Both the position numbers and the translations under genes were made by a program. A model generated the notes under the pieces. The model was not told the DNA's origin, did not search any database, and worked only from the letters and a program-made list of their open reading frames with translations. A DNA stretch of 64,000 bases from Coix lacryma-jobi var. lacryma-jobi. Its lineage: Eukaryota; Streptophyta; Magnoliopsida; Poales; Poaceae. The stretch is from the NCBI GenBank assembly GCA_009763385.1, contig CM019825.1:115377131-115441130 (forward strand), written 5' to 3'. Shown here piece after piece: positions 43,748 through 52,645 of this stretch; position 1 is the first letter of the stretch; each line of letters starts with the position of its first letter.

Positions 43748-45344
43748 GGAATGTCTGTTGACATTCCTTAACGACATACACCGAGTACCGAGTAGTTGGT
43801 TCCTAGCGATGTTACTTAAAAGATGTCAGTGTGTCAGCTCAGACGCAGCCACTTCTAGCTACAAATCTGGTATCGGCACCAAAGTGCAATGACACTTCAT
43901 ATACCAAGACATGTGACTTTAGTGACGGCCTGAGAGGCTGGCCTGTTAAACCAATTCGTTTACAGACAGGGTCCGCAAGCGCACGGGGTACCGTTGTAGC
44001 ATTTCTCCGGGAGTATTCTAGGTATTGTTATTTATATTTTACCACTGGGAAGGCTAGATGCAAAGGATCCAAGATATACCCATGACAAAAACATAATACA
44101 TGCATAGTTGACAATCAACCATAGGGAGAATAAATGGTGATTTGGATAGTGGGATCAACACACAATATTGTTTAAGAATATGGAGCTTCTACAGAGATAG
44201 AAGAAAGAATAAAAGAATAAAGAATATCCTACGGAGCATGGATCTGAATAAGGTCATGTTAATGAATTAAGTATACATGTCATAATCATGTTAACGTTAG
44301 TGCTAAGTATTGAATGGATTAGGAGACCCGGGAACACTGGTCTGCCAGCAGGATACACCGGGCAATTTAGACTCCTACCCCAAAGCCGAACGTGGGGGAT
44401 TACAAGGGATGGACAGGGCTGTCACCACCTGTCGCCTACCCCTCAACCGTGGACTAAGACAGGCATTCACCCATCTCCATATACTCGAGAACCACTCTCG
44501 CGCACATGAAGAACACTTACACCTCCCCGATAAACATGTAAGCGCGCCCGAAGGCACGGCAAAACACCACCCAACACAGATCACTAAGCTATTAAGATCT
44601 AAACATGTTGAATGAAGAACAATATTCATGTTCATGATGAACAAAGATCTAAAACTATGAACTAGCTCTAGAACGATGAATGATGAACAAGAACATAGCT
44701 CTAATTCAAGAACGTAACAATGTTGATCATAAGAGAACAAGAACAAGTATGAAAAGACAAACTTAGTATTCATACCAAGTTGATCCTTACAACTTCTCCT
44801 CTCTTGCAAGTAGTACTTGCTCCAACTACTAGAGCATCTAAACTAAGGTAGAGAGCTCCAAATACAAAGTGGAATGACTAAACAAATGTGTTGATGTGTG
44901 ATGACCTATTTGAGAGGGAGCTCTACCTCTATTTATACTACAACATGGTCGGTTCAGAGGATCTAAACATGGAAACCTACACAACCGACGTCTGCATGCA
45001 GGCATGCAACCGACTGTAGAAGGTGGGCCGGGGGGCGTCCATGGTGGTGCGGCCGCACCAGGGGTGCAGGCGCACCCCTGGCACCGCCTCCGGCCACCGA
45101 CCTTCTCCTGTGGGTCCTTGGCTGGGCCTGGATGCCTCCTTTCTGGGTTTCAAGCCCAAATTTGATCTTTAGGTGGGCTTCTCCCATATTACTTGGTTTT
45201 ACGCTTTGTCGGAAAGCGTATTCTTCTCGCCTTTTCCATTGTACACTAGTAGAATACTGTTCATAGCTGGCGCCCCCTATTCATAGCACAGGCAGTTGTA
45301 GTTATCACACGCCTGTGATATAAAAGGGGACAGTGAACAGTTGA

Positions 45345-45540
45345 CAACCGCCAGTGGAAATACATTTGCACTGGCGGTTGGACTAAGCCAACCGCCAGTG
45401 TAAATGGACCATTTATACAGGCGGTTGGCTAAGCCAACCGCCAGTGGAAATGGTTTTACACAGGCGGTTGTCTTAACTCAACCGCTAGTGGAAATACCAC
45501 CATTTTCACTGGCGGTTGGGTTAAGACAACCGCCTGTGAT
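45345..45540. repeat. CACTA subterminal repeat array
   Basis: Eight or so copies of AACCGCC(A/T)GTG or its complement (CACTGGCGGTT, CAGGCGGTTG), arranged mostly as facing pairs separated by 4-20 bp. Confidence 0.75.
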
Positions 45541-45771
45541 ATCTCTGGTATAAATACCCCCTCTTCCTCCCCGAGCAGCACTGTTTCTCGCCGCCACCTT
45601 CCATTGGAGGCGATTTTGGAGGTCTAGATTTTACAAAATACAAGGGGAGAGGTTTTGATCTTCATTTCTTGGAAGGAGATTGACAAGAAAGGTTAGTTTG
45701 TGTCCCTTTTGCCTCAATTTGCTCATTCTTGCTCAATTTGATGATTCACTTTTTAGATCTAGGGATTCACT
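45528..45771 (+). repeat. Duplicated CACTA promoter/leader, copy 1
   Basis: From AACCGCCTGTGATATCTC through TATAAATA (45549-45556), CCCGAGCAGCACTG and the leader to GATCTAGGGATTCAC. It is repeated with about 5% differences at 46143-46386, 615 bp downstream. Confidence 0.8.
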
Positions 45772-46142
45772 CATGAGTGAGAGAGAAGAATACCTAGGTT
45801 AATGAGTGAGCTTGCTTAGGATGGTTAAATAATGTCTCTCATCTATACTGCTTCATGTTTACTTTTTAATTTTGTTTATGCATGATATCTTTCCTTGTTC
45901 CATATATAATAGTGTGTTCTTGAGTATTTATGTAGAAAGGGAAATGTAGGTTTTTATATAATATTTAGGTTTTTTATTATGTTGTTTATTTATCAATTGT
46001 TTTTTCACTATGTTTTTATGTTTTATGAATATTGTGTTTTTTTATTTAATAATGATACTTAGGTATTTTAAATTATGGTACTTATTTTTTTTTACTTTAA
46101 ACCCCAATAACACTAAACACTAGCTAATAATAATTCCTAGCT

Positions 46143-46386
46143 AACCGCCTGTGCTATCTCTGGTATAAATACCCCCTCTTCCTTCCCGAGCAGCACTGTT
46201 TCTCGCCGCCACCTTACATTGTAGGCGATTTTGAAGGTCAAGATTTTACAAAATACAAGGGGAGAGGTTTTGATCTTCATTTCTTGGAAGGAGATTAACA
46301 GGAAAGGTTAGTTTGTGTCCCTCTTGCCTCAATTTGCTCATTCTTGCTCAATTTGATGATTCACTTTTTAGATCTAGGGTTTCACC
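46143..46386 (+). repeat. Duplicated CACTA promoter/leader, copy 2
   Basis: Second copy, TATA box at 46164-46171. It precedes the short MMERSFWMY frame. The terminal repeat array is not part of the duplication. Confidence 0.8.
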
Positions 46387-47122
46387 TAGCAAATATATAA
46401 TCTCTAGATATGGTTACTTTTTTACATTGATTTCAATCAATTTATTGTTTTTTACAGGTAATGATGGAGAGGTCATTCTGGATGTATAAGTTATCAAGAC
46501 TAGATCTAGTAAGGATAAGGAATGTTGAGCGAACCATCCCAAAGAAATCATTGCCCTGGGTGCGACATGATGGAGAAGGAAGAATAGTAGCTGCCTAGAT
46601 TATTTTTGTTATTTGCCTTGTAATCCATTTATGTAATCTTTATGCCACATTAGAACCACTTTTATGTATTCAAATCATGAGTTTAAGTGAGTTTTACGGA
46701 AGATTGGAGTAGATGTGGACAACGTGTGGTACAACAGTGTCAATGAAGTATTGACCAAAACAAAAGTTGTAGATCATGGTGTCCCCTTCAACTTTGGTAT
46801 TCAAAACTTTCTCATTAGAGCCATTTTTAAATCCCTAAGCCGCACAAAACTCTCTCAAAATTTGAATTTCAAAACTCCGAACATCAAAAAGGTAAAAAAT
46901 GAAGGGATGTCCTATACAAAGATGTGCACTATGTTGTTACCTACAACTTTGGTATTCAATAGTTCCTCACTAGAGGTCATTAAGTGTGCCATATGTCAAG
47001 GTGAAAAAACGATGAATCTCCAATACAAGTGGAAATAGGTCAAGGTGATAACATATGTACGCAAGTGTGCTCTATTTTGTCCTTGGTTGGCTTATAAAAG
47101 TTGTCTATAAGCACCGCCAACA

Positions 47123-47127
47123 ATGAC
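47123..47127. repeat. TSD ATGAC, right copy
   Basis: Matches 43614-43618; Angela pre-integrase sequence resumes here. Confidence 0.9.
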
Positions 47128-47380
47128 CCAAATGACAATGCCACATATAGGTAGGACTTAACTCATTAAGCCGAGGCCTTTTAGCAGTTACATTATAGAT
47201 AGACATAGGTGCATCATCAAGATTTAAAATAAACAACCCATTCACAATGGATGCAAAAGCCACAAACATATCATTCGTAGAGATCACACAACCATTGTCT
47301 TTACTCGCAAATGAATAACCATCCTTCATCAAGCATGAAGGTGACACAATGTTTTGACTTAACTTGGAACAAAATAACAA
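47128..47380 (-). pseudogene. Angela protease end and pre-integrase start
   Basis: Minus strand LSQNIVSPSCLMKDGYSFAS, NGLFILNLDDAPMSIYNV and LNELSPTYMWHCHLGHCWR. The WHCHLGH zinc-ligand motif of the pre-integrase domain is cut by the solo LTR and continues at 43613 (HMKRLHDDGFLTLFDFE). Confidence 0.85.
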
Positions 47381-47673
47381 TTATTCAACTCCAAAATAAA
47401 TCCTGATGGGAGGTGTAGTTGCATCGTCCCGATGTTCAACGCAGCAACTCTTGCATTATTGCCCACACGGAAATCAACCTCCCCTTTTCCAACGCTTCTA
47501 CTTCTTATCATTCCCTGCATCGTATTGCAAATATGAGCAACCGAGTCGGTATCAAATACCCAAGAATTAATATAAGAGTTAGCAAGGAAAATATCTGTAA
47601 CATAAACGACAAGTGTATGAGCAGCGGGAGTACCTTTACCACCGCCATCCTTCTTCAAGGATGCTAAGTACAC
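47359..47673 (-). pseudogene. Angela aspartic protease with altered active site
   Basis: Open for 104 codons. NSWVFDTDSVAHICNTMQGM replaces the usual DTGS: the catalytic triad reads Asp-Thr-Asp. VGKGEVDFRVGNNARVAALN and LPSGFILELNNCYFVPS follow. The Gly to Asp change (one base) should disable the protease if it is not a sequencing error. Confidence 0.85.
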
Positions 47674-47688
47674 CTTGTAGTTTCTCTT

Positions 47689-48486
47689 CTAGTGACCTTT
47701 CCCCTTACAATGGAAGCACTCAGAATTAGGAGTTGGTCTAGCAGTGTCAGGCGCAGGAAGGTTTGGCTTAGAGATCACATCTTTGCCCTTGCCCTTGCCC
47801 TTCCTGTTCTTCCAAAAGTTGCCCTTCTTCTTAAAGTTAGGCTTGTTTTGGATCGCCATCACATGGCTATTGCCAGCACCTTTCTTGATGTCTGCCTCTG
47901 CTGTCTTAAGCATGCCACACAGCTCATTCAAGCCCCTCTCCGCGCCATGCATATGGTAGTTCAAGATGAAGTTCCCATAGCTAGGTGGGAGAGAAGAGAG
48001 AATGAAGTCAGTAGCCAACTCTGGACCAATTGGGAAGCCTAGCTTCTCCAACCTCTGTGTGTAACCAACCATCTTGATCACGTGTGGCCCAACTGTTGCG
48101 CCCTCTGCTAGCTTAGTCTCAGCAAGAGACTTAGAGACATTGAACATTTCTGTCCTAGCCTGAGTCTGGAACATCTCATCCAGCGCCATGATCATATCGT
48201 AGGCTGTATGGTTATTATCAAACTGCATTTGCAGATCTGGTTCCATGCTAGCAAGCATCAGGCATCCCACTTCAAGATCAGCATCACATGCTTTCTTGTA
48301 AGCGGTTTTCTCAGCAGCAGGCACATTATCAGCAGGTTCCGCTGTTAATGGAGTGTCTAGAATATCTTCCTTTTTCTCAGTCCTGAGAACAATTCTCAGG
48401 TTGCGGATCCAATCCGCATAGTTTGTTCCATACAACTTATCTTTCTCAAGTATTGAATGTAAAGTAAATGGTTGAGGTGCAGTGCC
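47689..48486 (-). pseudogene. Angela/BARE gag
   Basis: Nearly full-length gag: FTLHSILEKDKLYGTNYADW at the N-terminus, then AEKTAYKKACDADLEVGCLM, MVGYTQRLEKLGFPIGPELA, TDFILSSLPPSYGNFILNYH, GLNELCGMLKTAEADIKKGA and the first half of the CCHC knuckle CFHCKGKGH, ending at a stop in place of the next residue. No ATG precedes it in frame. The frame runs back to a TAG in TTTTGTTGTAG, which looks like a splice acceptor. This gag is the clearest evidence for the Angela assignment. Confidence 0.9.
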
Positions 48487-49603
48487 ATTTATCTACAACA
48501 AAAGTAAATGCAAAATACTAAGACAGTGTATCCAAGACAGAGTAATGATATTAAAACTTTAATAAAATCTATTCCCACTAAGATCAATATCCCTCTATTG
48601 AATCTTAGTGATTCAAGACCCAAACTAACAAGTCTACTAGTGAGCTTTAGCATCACCGCTAGTGGACATGGTAGATCGGTAAGCAACTCTTTGCTAATCA
48701 TATCACATATGACTCTTGTTGTTGGCCAGCATCTCTATGTGTGCTCAACTTCTTATGCTTCAAGGCCCCTAACCGTTAGGATGACCTTGTTCAAGCAACC
48801 AACCCTTCTGCAGTAAGTATCTGATAAGAACCTGCCTAGTTAAGGAAAATCAGTGACACCCTAATTCAATATAGGCGCACCATCGATTGTACAAGACATA
48901 TGACAGTGCAAGGTTTGGGGAAGCATATGACTTAAACATTACTGAGGGATCATTCTACACTTTTACTACTGCATGTAGACAATAAACATGAATCACACGT
49001 GAAAGTAGAACATAATAAGAACGACATTCAACATATATGTGACTTGGTATGGCCCATTATGTCTATAAGGATCTCTATCTCCATTCAACTGTTCATCATG
49101 ATGATCTCCATCTCCATGATTCAGGTATGCCATCCTTCTTGTGATGAGTCCATCGAGACTAGTTATCACTAACTCAAGACATGAAAGTAATATTACATAG
49201 TCGCGTGTAGGATCATCACAGTTTGGCATGCAGGCCATTACAATAAATGGACAATATATATGTGGCTCCAGCCATATTGTCACAATCTTGACATGCAAGC
49301 CATGAATCAATTACATACATGCATCACATACACAATAGGGCCATACCAGTCACTGAATTCTTGCATAAAGAGTTAAACGTTCCCGATGTCTAATCTTGAA
49401 TCGCAGAAAACATAATTTTCCTGGCCTTTTTTCGCAAATCTAAATTCAACAAAACTAGCAAGTGATAGTGAAAATCGGATGTAAATTTTTCTGTAGATCA
49501 ATTTTTGTTTAAAGTTCGTCTCAATCCGAGGTCGTATGCAAAAGTTACGGCCGTTTTACCGAACAACGCTCCTTTTGCAGATTTCCTCATGCCACCGCAC
49601 ATC
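48487..49603 (-). other. Angela untranslated leader (partial)
   Basis: More than 1.1 kb upstream of gag with only short frames, as in BARE-type elements, which have long leaders. It is cut by family-A copy 3 at 49603/49604; the expected TSD base set is ACATC (49599-49603). Confidence 0.65.
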
Positions 49604-49989
49604 TGCGGATACATGGGTGTATGCCGAGTCTCTGAGTGATGAGTGATTGTCAACTGGGATGATGCGCATGTTCTTTGGCTTGTGTTGTGCAGGTGTCGAG
49701 CACGGATACAGTGATCAGAGGCAAGGTGAAGGTCATATAGAGACGTGTCGTGCCGAGGGACCGAGAGTGGCGAAGGGCGGACGTGAGGCTTGGACTAAGG
49801 GACTGGTGGCCCGAGGATCAGCTGTGGTGGCTGACAGCCTGGGACAGCAACGAGCAAAGACTTGCGGTCATGTGTCGCCTGAGTCGAGGACTTGGGGACA
49901 CGTGTCGGTGGACGGGGTGCACGGGTGGTGCATCCCCTCTACAGCTTCGGTTTGGTGGTAGAGCCAGAGAAAAACCATCGGGTGGACGG

Positions 49990-50214
49990 TTTCCAGGTTT
50001 GGGCCTCAAAACCTGGGTGCGGACGGTTTCCGAGTTTGGCCACAAAACTCGGGCTGAGGACGGTTTCCAGGTTTGGGCCTCAAAACCTGGGTGCTGCGGG
50101 TTTGCTGAGTTTGGGCCACAAAACTCAGGCTACGGAAGGTTGGTTTCCCGGTTTGGGTCTCAAAACCGGGGTTGGCTGTGAAGGCTGGTTTCCCGTTTGG
50201 GCCACAAAACCGGG
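49990..50214 (+). repeat. Hairpin array in copy 3 LTR
   Basis: Six palindromic units in order CCAGG, CGAG, CCAGG, CTGAG, CCCGG, CCCG, each closed by its complement around a (T)GGGCC(T/A)CAAA loop. Confidence 0.8.
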
Positions 50215-50994
50215 GGTGCGACGTCCAGGAAAAGGACAAGCAGAGATGTGGCGGCAATCGGGAGGTTGCGTCGAGGCAACGCTACGAGTTGTGCGGGCGT
50301 GGCCGTCGGATCACCACCTACCGCGAGTTGGTCCAGAATAACCTTAGGGTTTAGCTGGTTCGCTCTGTAAGTAGTTAGGGGTAGAGTGGGAATTAGGAAT
50401 AGTTAGAATTAGGATAAGTAGAGGGAGACACCCACCTCCCCATTTATCTCAGTCATTTGCTCTTTGCTTCTAGGGTTTCCTGCTTCCCAATCCCCTGCTG
50501 TAGCTAGCTGAGATCCGCAGAGAACCATACCTCTGTGTACTAGAGATTTTGAGGAAGTGAGGCCGTAACCTCACTGTTGTAGCGTGTGGTAGCCACACGG
50601 TTGCAGATCGATGTGTTAATTCGCGTTTTGTTTGTGTTCTTCACGTTCTTCGTTTCTCCGCGATTTTCCCGTCACTCGATCTCTCTCCCTACTGCGTCTT
50701 TGCGAAATCCATTTGAATCAACTTGTTCATTTTTGAAAGGAGATCATTTCCACCGAAGGAATTCATCTAACTCCACACGAACAAGTAGATCGGGTTGATT
50801 TCGTTTTCGTGGAGTTTTTTCGTTCTTGATCTTCCCCTTTCGATTTCCTAGTGATTGAATCAATTTGAGCGGATGATTTCTTGAGGAGAGTCTCCTAACT
50901 ACCTCGTGATCATCCTCTCCAAGTTTGGGATCAAGGATTTTGGTTTGAATCGATTTGGGAGTGATTTGGGTGAAGGGCGATCAAAATCGCCTTC

Positions 50995-51265
50995 ACTGGA
51001 CAGTCGCGGACAGTCCGCCACTTGACCGGCGGACAGTCCGGCGTCGGGGAGCAGCCGGACCAGTGGCTGTGTTCTTCGGCCGATTTGCTTTTTCGTGACC
51101 GGCGGACAGTCCGCAGTTGTAAGTCGCGGACAGTCCGGGATCAGTCCAGGGGACTTCAGCAGCTTTGCTGTTTGGCGAGTTTTGCCGGCGGACAGTCCGC
51201 CCCTCGCTCGCGGACAGTCCGGCAGTACCGCGGATAGTCGGGACCCCAGGGCCGGACAGTCCGGG
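50995..51265 (+). repeat. CGGACAGTCCG palindrome block
   Basis: At least eight copies of (C/G)GGACAGTCCG, many preceded by CGG or CGC, spaced 15-50 bp apart. Confidence 0.85.
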
Positions 51266-51682
51266 ACTTGCCTGAAGGTTGAGTTTTAGTGCGTTTGCTC
51301 TCCCGGCTTCTTCGCTTGGTTTCCGGACTTCTCGTTTGGCCTAGAGTTGACCAAGGAACCACTCTAGGTATCTTTGCTACTTGTTAGCATAGGTATTTAG
51401 GGATTTCTCGACGTAGCCGTCTATCTACGTTCAGGACTTTGTTTTTAGGGGACGAACTTGCTCCGGTGCTTTTGCCATTTGGTTTGCTATCGCTTTGTGG
51501 TGCCTCGCTGTGATCCTAGGGATCATCCACCCTCTTCCAAGGGTCGTGGGCATCACGGTTTCGGTCGTAGCTTCTTGGGGTTGATTTTGGGACAATTGGC
51601 CAAAGTTTCGAGAGAAATTTTTGAGCTCCCATTCACCCCCCCCCCTCTGGTCGCCTTGCTAGTGCTTTCTCGGTCCTTCAAT

Positions 51683-51694
51683 TGGTATCAGAGC
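51683..51694 (+). other. Primer-binding site (copy 3)
   Basis: TGGTATCAGAGC two bases after the LTR end; initiator-Met tRNA type. Confidence 0.9.
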
Positions 51695-51743
51695 GGGTTA
51701 AGGATCTTCCACCTTAGCCGGTTCCAGATCCACAGAAGGCGAC

Positions 51744-52645
51744 ATGGATCGCGGCGTGGGCAAACCGCCGTTTTCGATGGGACGAACTATGCGTATTGGA
51801 AGATACGCATGTCGGCCTATCTGCAGAGTATGGGTGCTTCCATCTGGGATATTTGCAACTCTGCCGATTACGTGGTCTTGGCTGCTCGTGTGACACAGCG
51901 TCAGATCGATGATCACGATGCCAATAGCCGAGCCCGTAATGCTCTTTTCTCATGCTTGAGCATGACGGAGTTTGATCGTGTTTCTCACCTCGCTACGGCT
52001 CGGGAGATTTGGGCATCCCTCATGCGTTTCCATGAGGGAACCTCTCAAGTCAAAACTCGTCTCTACGAGTCGCACAAGCGAGAGTACGAGAACTTTCGAC
52101 ATATGTCTGGCGAGAGCATAGAGAGTTTATTCGCTCGCTTTCAGGTGATTGTCAACAGGATGAGGGCTAACAAGGAGCTATTGCCTTTCGACGATCATGA
52201 GAGAGCTTTGAAGCTTTTGCATACTCTCGATCGGTCGGTGTGGGATTCCAAGGTTCAGGCGATCATCGAATCACCTAACTATGAGACTCTCACGTGCGAC
52301 GAGCTCTTCAGCAAGCTCAAATCCAGTGAGATCGATGCCATGGCAAGGGTTTCTTATTAAAATCCTTCTGGCCCGTCGATGGCTTTGCTTTCTGGCTCTT
52401 CTGCTAACCCCTCTGGAGGTTTTGCACTCTCTTCTCTCTTTTCTGTCATAGAGGAGCAGCTGGAGTCTTTGGGGGATGACGAGTTGGCTATGCTCGCCAA
52501 CCGGTTCTCGCGGTTCCACAACAACCGCATGAACCGTCGCCGCGGAGGAGGACGCTCAGGATGCTTTGAGTGCGGCGACCCCAACCACTTCATCGCCAAT
52601 TGCCCGAAGAAGAACAAGCAGACCTTCGGCAAGGCGGATCATGGG
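51744..52645 (+). pseudogene. gag N-terminal half, interrupted (copy 3)
   Basis: ATG at 51744 (MDRGVGKPP) as in copy 1, but a base is missing in the following run. The body VFDGTNYAYWKIRMSAYLQS continues in another frame, open to 52360. There a GAA codon of copy 1 (Y-E-NPSG) is TAA. After that SGSSANPSGGFALSSLFSVI and the knuckle CFECGDPNHFIANC are intact until the Tekay LTR at 52646. Confidence 0.87.

Larger units (their letters stand above)
45244..47013 (+). mobile_element. CACTA-type (En/Spm) transposon fragment
   Basis: Starts with the diagnostic CACTAGTAGAA. This is followed by many inverted and direct copies of AACCGCCAGTG(G/T)AAAT (45345-45540), the kind of subterminal array bound by a CACTA transposase. 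A TATA box and transcript leader follow twice. A short frame near 46462 begins MMERSFWMYKLSRLD, which may be the start of a TNP2-type transposase (RSWMY motif), but closes after about 45 codons. The right terminal inverted repeat is missing and about 25 bp of host LTR are lost there, so the element is truncated. Confidence 0.7.
43619..47122 (-). mobile_element. Family-X solo LTR carrying a CACTA fragment
   Basis: TGTTGGCATTC...CCGCCAACA with a perfect 5-bp TSD and no internal domain. It aligns with the 17380-19137 LTR except for the 45244-47013 insert. Solo LTRs arise by recombination between the two LTRs of one insertion, and the intact TSD fits that. Its U5 end has two pseudo-PBS cassettes (43664-43681, 43730-43747). 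Minus-strand TATAAATA lies at 44930-44937. Confidence 0.88.
20764..49603 (-). mobile_element. Angela/BARE-like Copia element, multiply interrupted
   Basis: A minus-strand Copia element whose pieces join across four later insertions. They are: 3' LTR (20764-21149 plus 28680-29533), RNase H (29554-29800 plus 41226-41500), RT (41509-42570), integrase (42906-43618), pre-integrase and protease (47128-47673), gag (47689-48486) and leader (48487-49603). The gag (NYADWIRNLRIVLRTEKKED) and the LTR start TGTTGGGAATATGCCCTAGAG are typical of Angela/BARE-1. The PBS and 5' LTR lie beyond the window because copy 3 of family A interrupts the leader. The outer LTR edge could be 20743 or 20764. Confidence 0.85.
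49604..51680 (+). repeat. 5' LTR of family-A copy 3 (CGGACAGTCCG subtype)
   Basis: 2077 bp. TGCGGATACATGGG at the start, GGTCCTTCA at the end. Hairpin array at 49990-50214. In place of the GTCCGG or GTCCGATG blocks of the other copies it has perfect palindromes CGGACAGTCCG at 50995-51265. Confidence 0.9.
49604..52645 (+). mobile_element. Sirevirus family A, copy 3 (5' part)
   Basis: Plus-strand 5' LTR (49604-51680), Met-type PBS and the first two thirds of gag N-terminal half, then interrupted by the Tekay LTR at 52646. The rest lies beyond the window. Confidence 0.9.

Noticed and set aside
43619..47122. Full-length element with internal genes between two LTRs
   Set aside because: Only one LTR copy is present; the extra 1.77 kb is CACTA DNA inside it, and the TSD flanks the single LTR.
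49604..51680. LTR copy 3 as the right LTR of copy 2 or copy 1
   Set aside because: It is in the opposite orientation, has a different variable block, and is followed by its own PBS and gag.
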